Assembly (NCBI GenBank): GCA_902465015.1
Contig: CABQLK010000004.1
Coordinates: forward strand, 6,379 to 70,378
Reading direction: 5' to 3'
Origin: an uncultured Collinsella sp.
GTDB taxonomy: Bacteria; Actinomycetota; Coriobacteriia; Coriobacteriales; Coriobacteriaceae
DNA: 64,000 nucleotides
Positions 54,174-62,959 of the stretch are shown piece by piece. Both the position numbers and the translations under genes were made by a program. The notes under the pieces are model-generated. The model saw nothing but the letters and a program-made list of their open reading frames with translations. It searched no databases and was not told the origin of the DNA. The stretch's first letter is position 1, and every line of letters begins with the position of its first letter.

Positions 54174-55595
54174 ATGGCTTTTACCGACAAACCCGAAAGC
54201 GCAAACGAAGCGCAGGATCATTCCCAGCCGCTCGACGAAGGCGGTTATTTCTCCCTGAACGACGTCATCGCGGCAGGCAGGCATCAGCTCACCCGCTCTG
54301 AGCATCTCTTGGCTGCCGACACGCGCCGCAACGCCCGCAACCTACTCGCGAGCGCCAAGTTGCTCGCACTCGTCGTCATCGTCTCGCTCGCCATGGGCGT
54401 TGCCGCTTGGGCGTTTTTGGCCTCGTTGAATATCGCGACCGACTATCGCGAGCACCATGTGTGGGTCTACGCCTTGCTTCCCGTTGTGGGCATGGCCACC
54501 GCATGGGTCTACAAGAACCACGGTCTCGCCGCCAAGCGTGGCAACAACCTGGTCATCGACTCCGCTCTGGGCACACGCCTCATCCATATGCGCATGGCCG
54601 TCCTCACCTTCGTCTGCACCACGCTCACGCACCTAACGGGCGGATCAGCCGGTCGCGAGGGAGCTGCGGTGCAGATTGGCGGCACCATCGCCAGCAACAT
54701 CTCGAGCCTCGCCCACCTCAAAAAGCATGACCACCACGACCTCATGCTCGCCGGCATCTCGTCGGCCTTTGGCGCCGTATTCGGCTCGCCCCTTGCCGGA
54801 GCTTTCTTTGGCATGGAGATGTGCTTTATCGGCAAGATTGACTACACCGCGGGCATTTACTGCCTGGTCGCCTCGTTTACCGGCTACTTTACATCAATCG
54901 CCCTGGGTACCGAGTACGAAGCGAATGTCATCGCCAGCGTTCCCACCATGACGCCCAAAACGGTCGTCATCGTTGTTATCAGCGCCATCATCTTCGGTCT
55001 GACAGCACGCCTCTTTGCGTGGTCGGTTCGAACCGTCAAGAGCCTGTACGGTCGCTTTATCACCAATTACCTCGTTCGCGCACTTATAGGCGCACTCGTG
55101 GTTTTGGCCGCGTATGCCCTCCTCGACGCCTGGGACTACGCCGGCCTTTCCACATGGCTTTCCGGCGCCGGATTTGCCGGCAACACCACCCTGGCGGACG
55201 CAGCCATCAAGTTGGTCGTCACAGCGCTCACCCTGGGTGCCGGCTTCCAAGGCGGCGAGGTCACGCCCCTGTTTGGTATCGGTGCGGCGCTCGGCGGCTG
55301 GATAGGTTGCCTCGTCGGAATCGATCCCAGCTTTCTGGCAGCGCTGGGCATGCTCGGCGTGTTCTGCGCCGGCCTTAACGTGCCTATCACCACCTGTATG
55401 ATGGCCATCGACCTGTTCCACGGCACGGCTGCCGGGTTCTTTGTCATCGTGGCCTTTATCAGCTACCTAACCGCCGGACACCGCGGCGTGTACCCCGCCC
55501 AGCGCATCATCTCGCCCAAGCGCCGTTCGCTTATTGTGGATGAGGGCGGTACGGTAGCGGATGCTATCGAGCGCCACAACGACCTGATAGAGTAG
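54174..55595 (+). CDS. CLC family antiporter, probably fluoride-type (CLC-F)
   Basis: 473 aa, about 11 membrane helices. Instead of the chloride filter GSGIP the first filter region reads KRGNNLVID, and the second is GREGAAVQIGG with the gating Glu kept; the third is GGEVTPLFGIG. GNNL-type filters are what I recall for the CLC-F fluoride/proton antiporters, so fluoride export is likelier than chloride transport. No fluoride riboswitch is visible upstream. AGAGGAA precedes the ATG; TATAAT at 54139-54144 with a poor -35. A GC hairpin (CGGCCTGCA/TGCAGGCCG) is in the upstream region. Confidence 0.75.
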   Translation: MAFTDKPESANEAQDHSQPLDEGGYFSLNDVIAAGRHQLTRSEHLLAADTRRNARNLLASAKLLALVVIVSLAMGVAAWAFLASLNIATDYREHHVWVYALLPVVGMATAWVYKNHGLAAKRGNNLVIDSALGTRLIHMRMAVLTFVCTTLTHLTGGSAGREGAAVQIGGTIASNISSLAHLKKHDHHDLMLAGISSAFGAVFGSPLAGAFFGMEMCFIGKIDYTAGIYCLVASFTGYFTSIALGTEYEANVIASVPTMTPKTVVIVVISAIIFGLTARLFAWSVRTVKSLYGRFITNYLVRALIGALVVLAAYALLDAWDYAGLSTWLSGAGFAGNTTLADAAIKLVVTALTLGAGFQGGEVTPLFGIGAALGGWIGCLVGIDPSFLAALGMLGVFCAGLNVPITTCMMAIDLFHGTAAGFFVIVAFISYLTAGHRGVYPAQRIISPKRRSLIVDEGGTVADAIERHNDLIE

Positions 55596-55682
55596 ACGTA
55601 AGTATTCGCCGTGCAGCCACAATCGGGGGCAATTCGACCTGAGCGCGACCGCACCGTCACGTCATACGCCGGGAGTCGCCCC

Positions 55683-56645
55683 ATGCACGCAACTGATTTT
55701 GGTCGCACGCTCATCATCGCCAACCCAGCCGCCCAGTCGGGTGCGGCACGCGAAGTTGCCGAGCGCCTGCAACGCTTTTTGGATATGACCGCGCGCGCAT
55801 CCCAGTTTGACCTGGTGCTAACCGAGCACATGGGACACGCCAAGGAGCTTGCCGCACAGGCTCAGGGCTATCGCACCGTTATCGCACTCGGCGGCGACGG
55901 CGTGATCCACGAGGTCGTCAACGGGCTTATGACGCAAAAGGAGGACGCCCGCCCCGCTCTTGCCGTCCTGCCCGTGGGCTCCGGCAACGATTTTGCCCAG
56001 ACGCTCGGCATAGAAGATTTCTCCGGCAAGGATTTTGGCGCGCTGCTCACCTGTGAGCTGCGGCGTCAGGACATCGGGCGGATTCGCTCATGGAACCCCG
56101 CATGCGGCAGCGGCGAGGCGATCGTCGAGTATTACGACCAGACGCTCTCCGTCGGTATTGATGCCGCCATCGGCCTTGGCACCAGCGAACTGCGCAAAAA
56201 GACCGGCTTGACGGGCGCTCCGCTCTACACCCTCTCGGGACTTGAGCAGTTTGGCCTACGCTATCGCAACTACCCCATGACGGTCAGCTTTGACGGCGCG
56301 CCCGCCGAGCGCGTAAGGGCGATCATCATGGCGATTCAGCTGGGCCCCACGTATGGCTCGGGCTATCGCATCTGCCCCGATGCCGACCCCTGCGACGGCA
56401 TGCTCGACGTCTGCTACGCCTGCGGCCCCGTCCCTCGCGCGGTAGCCCTGCCTATGTTCCTTTCGGCCAAGGACGGCCATCATACCAAGCTGCCGCCGGT
56501 TCGCATGCGCCGCTGCCGCCATGCCGAGCTCACTTTTGAGGAGCCCGACTACCCCATCCAAGCCGACGGCGAGCCCGTTGTCGCCTCGCGCATCGAGGTC
56601 GACGTCCTTCCCGCCGTTCTCGAAGTCTGGCACCCAACCCGCTAA
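55683..56645 (+). CDS. Diacylglycerol / lipid kinase family protein
   Basis: 320 aa, DagK/YegS-type fold. ATP motif ALGGDGVIHEVVNGL and substrate motif PVGSGNDFA in the N-terminal domain, then a beta-rich C-terminal domain with IQADGEPV. It would phosphorylate a membrane lipid such as diacylglycerol. The start at 55683 has GGGAG upstream; a longer frame from 55611 has no site. Followed two bases later by a family A palindrome. Confidence 0.85.
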   Translation: MHATDFGRTLIIANPAAQSGAAREVAERLQRFLDMTARASQFDLVLTEHMGHAKELAAQAQGYRTVIALGGDGVIHEVVNGLMTQKEDARPALAVLPVGSGNDFAQTLGIEDFSGKDFGALLTCELRRQDIGRIRSWNPACGSGEAIVEYYDQTLSVGIDAAIGLGTSELRKKTGLTGAPLYTLSGLEQFGLRYRNYPMTVSFDGAPAERVRAIIMAIQLGPTYGSGYRICPDADPCDGMLDVCYACGPVPRAVALPMFLSAKDGHHTKLPPVRMRRCRHAELTFEEPDYPIQADGEPVVASRIEVDVLPAVLEVWHPTR

Positions 56646-56651
56646 CCCCCC

Positions 56652-56724
56652 ATAAGTTGCGGTGAAATAGGGACTGTTTATGCAGTTAAAGCCGCAAAAC
56701 AGTCCCTATTTCACCGCAACTTAT
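56652..56724. repeat. Family A palindrome, copy 4
   Basis: Perfect 28-bp arms (56652-56679 / 56697-56724) around 17 bases, filling the gap between two convergent genes. Arm AAGTTGCGGTGAAATAGGGA shows paired changes relative to other copies (TATACGG versus AATAGGG), so base pairing is kept while sequence drifts. Confidence 0.85.
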
Positions 56725-56731
56725 AAGGAGG

Positions 56732-57112
56732 CTATTCGTCGCTGCCCGGCTTGCGACAGTTGGCCTTTTTAATGGCGTTGAAGTGCTTGTCATTGAGCCT
56801 GCGCTGGCGAGAGCGCTGAGGCACCTTGGTCTTTACGCGTCGGCGCGGTGGACGCCCGCGACGACCAAACTCAGCGCGCAGCTTACGCAGGCAGCTACTA
56901 CGGTTTTGGAACTGACTGCGGCTCTCACGCGCCGTCACGACAATCCCCGTGGGCCCATGTTTCATGCGTACCGCCGAGTCCGTCGTGTTCACGCCCTGTC
57001 CGCCCGGACCCGTCGCGCGAAACACCTGCACCTCGCAATCGCGCGCCAACTCCTCGGCCGACATCTCGGCATAGCGCGCATACTCGCGCCATCCCATCTT
57101 ATTCTCATCCAT
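56732..57112 (-). CDS. ArfB-like peptide chain release factor protein
   Basis: 126 aa. Release-factor catalytic domain with [16 protein letters not shown] (GGQ) and a basic C-terminal tail rich in Arg and Lys ([14 protein letters not shown]), but no codon-recognition domain. This is the layout of ArfB/YaeJ, which rescues stalled ribosomes. The ATG at 57112 has GGGGAGGTG upstream; a longer frame would run through the xpt terminator. The family name is firm, the rescue role inferred. Confidence 0.8.
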   Translation of the reverse strand: MDENKMGWREYARYAEMSAEELARDCEVQVFRATGPGGQGVNTTDSAVRMKHGPTGIVVTARESRSQFQNRSSCLRKLRAEFGRRGRPPRRRVKTKVPQRSRQRRLNDKHFNAIKKANCRKPGSDE

Positions 57113-57130
57113 ATCAACACCTCCCCTCAT

Positions 57131-57168
57131 ACAAAAAATGTGACAAAGGGACAGTCCCTTTGTCACAT
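57131..57168 (-). terminator. Terminator after xpt (family E palindrome, copy 2)
   Basis: Perfect 15-bp arms (57138-57152 / 57154-57168) with one base between, followed on the reverse strand by TTTTTTGT. The arms closely resemble the palindrome at 1163-1193, which lacks the T-run. Confidence 0.8.
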
Positions 57169-57195
57169 CGCATACCAATCGCTTGTGTTGCGCGC

Positions 57196-57774
57196 TTAGG
57201 CGAAGGTGATCTCGCCGTTCTCGCAGTCCATATCGGCGATACGTGCCAGGCTCTCAACGCGGAAGCCGCGCTTACGGAGCTTATCGCCGCCGCCCTGGAA
57301 GCCCTTCTCAACGGCGATGCCAATGCCGGCAACTTCGGCGCCCGCAGCCTCGCAGATCTTAATAAGGCCCTCAAGCGCGCAGCCGTTGGCCAGGAAGTCG
57401 TCGATAATCAGGACCTTGTCGCCCTCGGACAGGAAGCGCTTACCCACAATGACCGGGTACTCCTTCTGCTTGGTAAAGGAGTAGATGGTCGTGGCATACT
57501 GCTCGCCGTCGAGGTTGATGGACTGCGCCTTCTTGGCAAAGACCACCGGCACGCCGCCAAAATGCTGAGCCGCGATGCAAGCCATGCCAATGCCCGAAGC
57601 CTCGATCGTCAGGATCTTGTTGATCTCGACACCCTCGAACAGACGGGCCCACTCGGCGCCCATGTGGTCGAACAGCTCAACGTCGCATTGGTGGTTGAGG
57701 AAGGCATCAACCTTAAGGACGTTACCGGCCTTTACGATGCCGTCATGGCGAATACGATCCTCAAGCTCCTGCAT
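57196..57774 (-). CDS. xpt: Xanthine phosphoribosyltransferase
   Basis: 192 aa, salvages xanthine (and perhaps guanine) to the nucleotide. PRPP motif [16 protein letters not shown]-terminal segment with [10 protein letters not shown] and [12 protein letters not shown] typical of Xpt. AGAAGGGG precedes the ATG. I searched the upstream 150 bases for a purine riboswitch core and found none. Confidence 0.92.
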   Translation of the reverse strand: MQELEDRIRHDGIVKAGNVLKVDAFLNHQCDVELFDHMGAEWARLFEGVEINKILTIEASGIGMACIAAQHFGGVPVVFAKKAQSINLDGEQYATTIYSFTKQKEYPVIVGKRFLSEGDKVLIIDDFLANGCALEGLIKICEAAGAEVAGIGIAVEKGFQGGGDKLRKRGFRVESLARIADMDCENGEITFA

Positions 57775-57931
57775 GGCGCAACCCCTTCTCGCGGCAACGA
57801 TACCGCGCGATTAATAAACGTTGTTCGATAGTCTACCACGGACCGACCCCCGCCCGTCCCACAAGCCGCATCGCACCACAAACCAGTCTTTTTGGGACGG
57901 CGCGAATCGTGGCAGACAGCCTCCCAACGCA

Positions 57932-59236
57932 CTAATGGCGGGCGCGCATCCTCACCAAACGCACCATGGCGAGCGCAAAGCCCACAGCGGCCACAGCCAT
58001 CAACACATAGAACACCGAACGGAAACCAAACAGGAACACATCCGGACGGCCTGCAACAAAACTAGTTACGGCCTCGCCCATCGCCACGCTCATCTGCCCA
58101 TACAGGATATTCGACGCTACCGTAATACCGAGTGCCATGCCGGCGTAGCGTGCCAAACTGCCCAAGCTGCCCGCAAAGCCGAGTGCTTCGCGCGGAGCCG
58201 AGCCCATATACAGCGAGTTATTGGGGCTCTGGAAAATCGACGTACCGCACGACATAAACGCGACGCAGCACACGATCACAGGGATAGAAGAGCGCTCGTC
58301 GAGCGTGCTTACCGCAAAGAGACCGCACACGTACACGCCCAGGCCAACCGCCGTAGGACCCTCGCAGCCAACACGGTCCGAAACCGTTCCCGAAAGCGGG
58401 CCGATAAAGGCATTCACCATCGGCAGCGCCAAAAAGAGCAATCCGGAAATGTCGGAACCAAACCCATGCGCGTCCTGAAAATAGAACGGCAGGATAAACT
58501 CGGATGCACCAATACCAACGAACACGATGAGCATGCAGGCAAGGTTGATAGTGAAGGCCGAATTTGCAAAGCAGCGACGAGCGGCCTCGGCAAGGGGCAT
58601 GGGGCGTTCGCCGACCTCTGGCCTAACATGCGGCAGTGTGTAGAGTCCCACGATAAACGAGATCACGCCAATGGGCAGGTTGATGAGGAAGATGCTCTCC
58701 CAGGGAAAGCTTGCCACCAGCATGCCGCCGAGCACGGGGCCACACATCATGCCGAGGGCCACGAAGGTCGCGAGAATACCCATGGCACGGCCTCGTTCGC
58801 GCACCGGAAACGACTCGGTGATGATACCCATGTTGTTAGCCATGGCCGCCGCGCAACCGACGCCCTGAACAATGCGTGCCAGGATAAGAACCTCGAGCGA
58901 GGCCGAAAGGCCGCACAGCAGTGAACCGACCGAAAAGACGATGACGCCCAGCTGGAACACATTCACCTTGCCGCGCACGTCGCCCAGACGGCCAAACGGC
59001 AACATAGCCACGCATGTCGCAAGCAGGTACACCGAGCTCACCAGTTGAATGCGATCGAGGCCCACGCCCAGCTCCTTTTGCATCACGGGCAGCGCCACGG
59101 TCACGACGGTCGAATCCAGACACACCATAAACGTCATGATGAGCACGGTAAACAGAATCGCCCACTTGTTCTTTCCATGGGTGTCGCCCTCTAGGGCAAT
59201 GTGCTCGCGGCGCAGCTGCTCTGCAGTTTTCTCCAT
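57932..59236 (-). CDS. Major facilitator superfamily drug/metabolite exporter
   Basis: 434 aa with about 12-14 membrane helices. MTFMVCLDSTVVTVALPVM is the DHA2-type helix-1 motif, GRLGDVRGKVNV the loop 2-3 motif A, and VALGMMCGPVLGGMLV the motif C of proton-drug antiporters. AAAGGA is six bases before the ATG at 59236. Follows the terminator of the sulfhydrylase gene. Substrate unknown. Confidence 0.82.
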   Translation of the reverse strand: MEKTAEQLRREHIALEGDTHGKNKWAILFTVLIMTFMVCLDSTVVTVALPVMQKELGVGLDRIQLVSSVYLLATCVAMLPFGRLGDVRGKVNVFQLGVIVFSVGSLLCGLSASLEVLILARIVQGVGCAAAMANNMGIITESFPVRERGRAMGILATFVALGMMCGPVLGGMLVASFPWESIFLINLPIGVISFIVGLYTLPHVRPEVGERPMPLAEAARRCFANSAFTINLACMLIVFVGIGASEFILPFYFQDAHGFGSDISGLLFLALPMVNAFIGPLSGTVSDRVGCEGPTAVGLGVYVCGLFAVSTLDERSSIPVIVCCVAFMSCGTSIFQSPNNSLYMGSAPREALGFAGSLGSLARYAGMALGITVASNILYGQMSVAMGEAVTSFVAGRPDVFLFGFRSVFYVLMAVAAVGFALAMVRLVRMRARH

Positions 59237-59261
59237 ATCCATCCTTTCGAGTGGCCCAACG

Positions 59262-59309
59262 CAAAAACGGGGCCCCAATCGCCTGTAAACAGTCGCAATT
59301 GGGGTCCCG
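59262..59309 (-). terminator. Terminator after the sulfhydrylase gene
   Basis: 15-base arms with two mismatches (59268-59282 / 59295-59309), loop about 12 bases, TTTTTGC on the reverse strand. It stands about 70 bases past the stop codon and just upstream of the MFS gene. Confidence 0.75.
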
Positions 59310-59377
59310 CCTACGGAATCGGAACGAAAGGCCGCCGAAGCTTTCTGCCAGCATCGGCGCCTTGTGCGAACGCTAGC

Positions 59378-60661
59378 CTAGCACTGCTCGAGCGCCTGCT
59401 CAAGGTCGGCAATCAGATCGGCCGTGTCCTCGAGGCCGCACGACAGGCGCACCATGTCGGCGGAGATACCGCAGGCGATGAGCTCCTCATCGTTCATCTG
59501 GCGGTGCGTAGCGTTAGCGGGATGCAGGCAGCAGGTGCGGGCGTCGGCCACATGCGTGGCGATCTGGGCGAGCTTGAGGCTCTTCATAAAGGTCTCGGCC
59601 GCCGCGCGACCACCATTAAAGCCAAAGCTCACAACGCCGCAGGTACCGTTTGGCATGTACTTCTGAGCGAGGTCATAGTACTTGTCGCCCTCCAGGCCCG
59701 GATAGCTCACGAAACGCACCTTGGGATGGCTCTGCAGGAACTTGGCAACGGCCAGGCCGTTCTCACAATGACGCGGCATGCGTACATGCAGGCTCTCGAG
59801 CGAGCTGTTCAGGAAGAAGGCCGCCTGCGGGTTCTGCATGGGGCCGAGGTCGCGCATGAGCTGCGCGGTGGCCTTGGTAATGAAGGCGCCCTCGCGACCG
59901 AACTTCTCGGCATACGTCACGCCGTGGTAGCTCTCGTCGGGCGTGGTGAGACCCGGGAACTTGTCCGCATGGGCCATCCAGTCAAACTGGCCGTGGTCGA
60001 CGATTACGCCGCCCAGGTAGGCAGCATGTCCATCCATGTACTTGGTGGTGGAGTGCGTAACGATGTCGGCGCCCCACTCAAAGGGACGGCACATCACGGG
60101 CGTCGGGAAGGTGTTGTCGACCATCAGCGGCACGCCGTGGTCATGCGCGGCCTTGGCAAAGCGCTCAATATCGAGCACGGCAAGGGCGGGGTTTGCGATC
60201 GTCTCGCCAAAGACGAGCTTTGTGTTGGGCTGAAAGGCAGCCTCCAGCTCCTCATCGGTGCAGTCGGGGGCGACGAACGTGCAGGTCACGCCCATGCGGC
60301 CCATGGTGTGGGCGAGCAGGTTATACGTACCGCCGTAAATGGCAGAGCTTGCGACCACGTGATCGCCGGCACCGGCAACGTTAAAGATCGCGAGGAAGTT
60401 CGCAGCCATGCCCGAACTCGTGAGCATCGCTGCGGCGCCGCCCTCCATCTCGCAGATCTTGGCGGCAACCAAATCGCACGTGGGGTTCTGCAGACGGCTG
60501 TAGAAGTAGCCAGACTCCTCCAGGTCAAACAGCTTTCCCATGTGCTCGGACGTGTCGTACTTCCACGTGGTGGACTGGTAGATGGGCACCTGGCGCGGCT
60601 CCGCATCTCCCGGGTGATAGCCGCCCTGAACACATGTAGTGCCGATAGTCTGCTCGCTCAT
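59378..60661 (-). CDS. O-acetylhomoserine sulfhydrylase (Cys/Met metabolism PLP enzyme)
   Basis: 427 aa; makes homocysteine from O-acetylhomoserine and sulfide, or methionine from methanethiol. The PLP lysine is in THSTTKYMDGH; PIYQSTTWKYD and SGYFYSRLQNPT are family segments. The length matches MetY rather than MetB. AGGGAG precedes the ATG. No SAM riboswitch is visible in the leader, but a hairpin lies upstream. Confidence 0.87.
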   Translation of the reverse strand: MSEQTIGTTCVQGGYHPGDAEPRQVPIYQSTTWKYDTSEHMGKLFDLEESGYFYSRLQNPTCDLVAAKICEMEGGAAAMLTSSGMAANFLAIFNVAGAGDHVVASSAIYGGTYNLLAHTMGRMGVTCTFVAPDCTDEELEAAFQPNTKLVFGETIANPALAVLDIERFAKAAHDHGVPLMVDNTFPTPVMCRPFEWGADIVTHSTTKYMDGHAAYLGGVIVDHGQFDWMAHADKFPGLTTPDESYHGVTYAEKFGREGAFITKATAQLMRDLGPMQNPQAAFFLNSSLESLHVRMPRHCENGLAVAKFLQSHPKVRFVSYPGLEGDKYYDLAQKYMPNGTCGVVSFGFNGGRAAAETFMKSLKLAQIATHVADARTCCLHPANATHRQMNDEELIACGISADMVRLSCGLEDTADLIADLEQALEQC

Positions 60662-60721
60662 ATCTAGCTCCCTTGCCTGGGTTACGTTTTATTCGGTTCA
60701 CGATACCGCTACCGCACACCC

Positions 60722-60752
60722 CTCTCAACCCATCACCAAGGTGGGTTGAGAG
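60722..60752. promoter_or_regulatory. Hairpin between divergent genes
   Basis: Perfect 11-bp arms CTCTCAACCCA (60722-60732) / TGGGTTGAGAG (60742-60752). It lies 61 bases upstream of the sulfhydrylase and 140 upstream of the C_GCAxxG_C_C gene. Operator or leader hairpin. Confidence 0.4.
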
Positions 60753-60891
60753 ACAAATGAATCAAGGGTGTTTATCTCAAGCCTTGGGCATTTGCTCGAT
60801 AGATAAAAACGAGGCATACATGAAGCTCTCGATGATTACATGCCCCGTCACGGGTACCATAGTCGGGTACACCGTAACCAAGGAGACAACG

Positions 60892-61338
60892 ATGAAGCAA
60901 ATCGATACGGCCCAGCTCGACATCACCGCCTGTCAGACCCAGGCTGCCGAATACCACGCCCGTGGCTTTAACTGCGCCCAGGCCGTCGCCTGCACGCTCG
61001 CGCCCGCTGTCGGGCTCGACCCCCAGGTCGCCTTTACCCTCACCGAGGGCTTTGGCGCCGGCATGGGCGGCATGACCGAGACCTGCGGCGCTATCTCGGG
61101 CGCCGTGGCCATCATGGGCTTTGTAATGAGCGACGGCATGGAAAACCCCAAGACCAAGGGCCAGACCTACAAGCTGTCGCGCGAAATCGCCAAGCGTTTT
61201 GGCGAGAAGAATACGACGACCGTCTGCGGCACGCTCAAGGGCATCGGATCGGATAAGGGTCCGCTCCGCAGCTGCCCCGGTTGCATCGACGATACTGTCG
61301 AGATCGCCTGCGATGTGCTAAAGCAGCTCGCCGAGTAA
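60892..61338 (+). CDS. C_GCAxxG_C_C family protein
   Basis: 148 aa. The family's Cys pattern is visible: FNCAQAV, ETCGAISGAV, TVCGTLKG and RSCPGCIDD. These proteins are thought to be redox or metal-binding and are common in anaerobes; some are linked to sulfur metabolism, in line with the neighbouring sulfhydrylase. AAGGAGA precedes the ATG at 60892. No partner gene follows. Confidence 0.78.
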   Translation: MKQIDTAQLDITACQTQAAEYHARGFNCAQAVACTLAPAVGLDPQVAFTLTEGFGAGMGGMTETCGAISGAVAIMGFVMSDGMENPKTKGQTYKLSREIAKRFGEKNTTTVCGTLKGIGSDKGPLRSCPGCIDDTVEIACDVLKQLAE

Positions 61339-61406
61339 ACGGCAGCGACAGAGAAACGACGGCCGGCGCGCTTGGGATCCATCCAAAAGCACGCCGGCCG
61401 TCGCCG

Positions 61407-62045
61407 TTAGAACTCGGCAAATTCGGGAGCACCGACCTCAATCTCCTCGCGCCCCGCCATAAGCTCGCGCATCTTAGCGCAAAATGGCTCCTGCTCCCCC
61501 GCCTTAAACACCAAATGAAGTGTCACGGCATCCGCGTAATCGGTATCCGAAACCTTGGCACCCGAATCTTGCGCCAAACGAAGCACCTGCTCATACTGCG
61601 GATAGGCCACATGTACGTCAACCGGCACGACACTCGTCATCTCGACGATCCGCCCGGCCTCCTGAGCCGCGGCCACCGCCGCCTGCGTCGCCGCGGTATA
61701 GGCGCGAACCAAGCCACCAGGCCCTAACAGCGTGCCACCAAAATACCGCGTCACTACGCAGCAAACATTTTTGAGCCCCGCACCGCGCAGCACCTCGAGC
61801 GTCGGCATGCCGCTCGTTCGACTCGGCTCACCATCATCGCTTTGACGCTCGCGTCCATCGACCAAAATCCACGCGGGAACATTGTGTCGAGCGTCGTAAT
61901 GACGTTTACGAACTGTCTCGATAAAGGCATTCGCCTCATCCTCGGACTCAATATGGACCAGCTGGGCAATAAACCGGCTCTTGCGGTCCACAAACTCGCC
62001 CGAAACCTCAATATTCGATTGCAGAGTAAAATAGCTGTCCAACAA
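61407..62045 (-). CDS. yigZ: YigZ/IMPACT family protein
   Basis: 212 aa. The UPF0029 signature DDGEPSRTSGMPTLEVL and VVTRYFGGTLLGPGGLVRAYT are clear; a C-terminal DUF1949-type domain follows. Proposed to act on ribosome or translation regulation in the eukaryotic homologue; bacterial role unknown. It starts at TTG 62045 (or TTG 62042) with GAGGGG five bases upstream. Confidence 0.88.
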   Translation of the reverse strand: MLDSYFTLQSNIEVSGEFVDRKSRFIAQLVHIESEDEANAFIETVRKRHYDARHNVPAWILVDGRERQSDDGEPSRTSGMPTLEVLRGAGLKNVCCVVTRYFGGTLLGPGGLVRAYTAATQAAVAAAQEAGRIVEMTSVVPVDVHVAYPQYEQVLRLAQDSGAKVSDTDYADAVTLHLVFKAGEQEPFCAKMRELMAGREEIEVGAPEFAEF

Positions 62046-62158
62046 AGCCCCTCAAACACAAGCAAAGCAACAAACAGCCTCAATAATACGGCAAAGATAG
62101 CACCGTTGACCTCGCCAACAAGAACGGAAACGCCAATGATATCGTCACCAACAGCGAG

Positions 62159-62255
62159 AACCCGTCAGCGCGAGCAAGGTGCCTTGAAAGACGAGGGCAT
62201 TGACCTTATGGTCATGCCCGAAGGCTTGAAAGGCAGATTGCCGCGCTGACGGGTT
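62159..62255. repeat. Family C structured element, copy 3
   Basis: Perfect arms (62159-62172 / 62242-62255), helix GCAA/TTGC, inner helix GCCTT (62181-62185) / AAGGC (62230-62234), and core GAAAGACGAG...CGAAGGCTTGA around a long hairpin. It differs in all helices from copies 1 and 2 but keeps the unpaired core. Lies 19 bases past the 3' end of RNase P RNA. Confidence 0.65.
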
Positions 62256-62273
62256 CGCAGCGTCAACATAGTT

Positions 62274-62635
62274 GCCGAGTGGGCTTGTAAGCCGGGTTCT
62301 GTCGTGAACGGTCATTTATCTTGTCTGCACGTTACCGTGCAGCTCCACGCACGCTACCCGAACGCGGACCGGGCCGGCCCATAGCGTTCCTATTCGCGCT
62401 TGCTCCGGATGGGGCTTGCCAAGCCGCCGTGTTGCCACGACGCTGGTGGTCTCTTACACCACCGTTTCAGCTTTTCCCTTTACGCCTTGCGGCGCAGGTG
62501 GGAGTCTTCTTTTCTGCGGCGCTTTCCGTCGGATCACTCCGCCCGGCCGTTAGCCGGCATCCCGCCCTCTGGAGCCCGGACTTTCCTCACGCGTGCTGCA
62601 AGCAGCACATCGCGCGACCGTCTGGCCCACTCAGC
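62274..62635 (-). ncRNA. rnpB: RNase P RNA, class A
   Basis: 362 nt catalytic RNA that matures tRNA 5' ends. P1 is closed by GCTGAGTGGGC at the 5' end and GCCCACTCGGC at the 3' end. Universal segments seen: GAGGAAAGTCCGGGCT near the 5' end, GGTAACGTGCAGAC.AGATAAATGACC and ACAGAACCCGGCTTA near the 3' end. Confidence 0.95.
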
Positions 62636-62643
62636 AGTGCAAG

Positions 62644-62670
62644 AGTGTAGCACACCGTTGCCGCAGGCAA
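62644..62670 (-). promoter_or_regulatory. Promoter of rnpB
   Basis: Reverse strand TTGCCT (62670-62665), 15-base spacer, TACACT (62649-62644), nine bases before the mapped P1 start. Confidence 0.5.
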
Positions 62671-62900
62671 TGGCACAACACAAGCGTTCGACACGATAAA
62701 CCAAGAACCACGCCATGCAGTACAATAGAGTTGTCGATGGGCAACGTCGTCAGTCGAGACGCGACCGCGCTCCGCACCCCTCCGTCTACTCGGTGCGTTC
62801 CCGCCTCTTCCCCGAGGCGGGATGTCGGCATTTTTCATACACCGACAACCAAATAGCCTGCAGACAGCATGGGCAGCATCGTGCATCTCGGCACCAAATG

Positions 62901-62935
62901 CAAAAAGGGACCCGTCCATTGCGGACGGGTCCCTT
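62901..62935 (-). terminator. Terminator after rpsA
   Basis: Perfect 13-bp stem (62905-62917 / 62923-62935), five-base loop, TTTTTG on the reverse strand, 24 bases after the stop codon. Confidence 0.92.
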
Positions 62936-62959
62936 AAAACAAGTGATCGTCAAACCGAT

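Larger units (their letters stand above)
62636..62959. other. Gap between rnpB and rpsA
   Basis: Apart from the rnpB promoter and the rpsA terminator listed here I see nothing clear in it. A short hairpin GCGTTCCCGCCTCTTCCCCG / CGGGATG is weak. Confidence 0.4.

Noticed and set aside
1160..57168. CRISPR array
   Set aside because: The repeats are palindromic and few, widely spaced, with no regular spacers and no cas genes.
57775..57931. Purine riboswitch upstream of xpt
   Set aside because: No conserved purine aptamer core; only a weak eight-bp hairpin at 57854-57900.
60662..60891. SAM riboswitch upstream of the sulfhydrylase
   Set aside because: No SAM-I type core; a single 11-bp hairpin is not enough.
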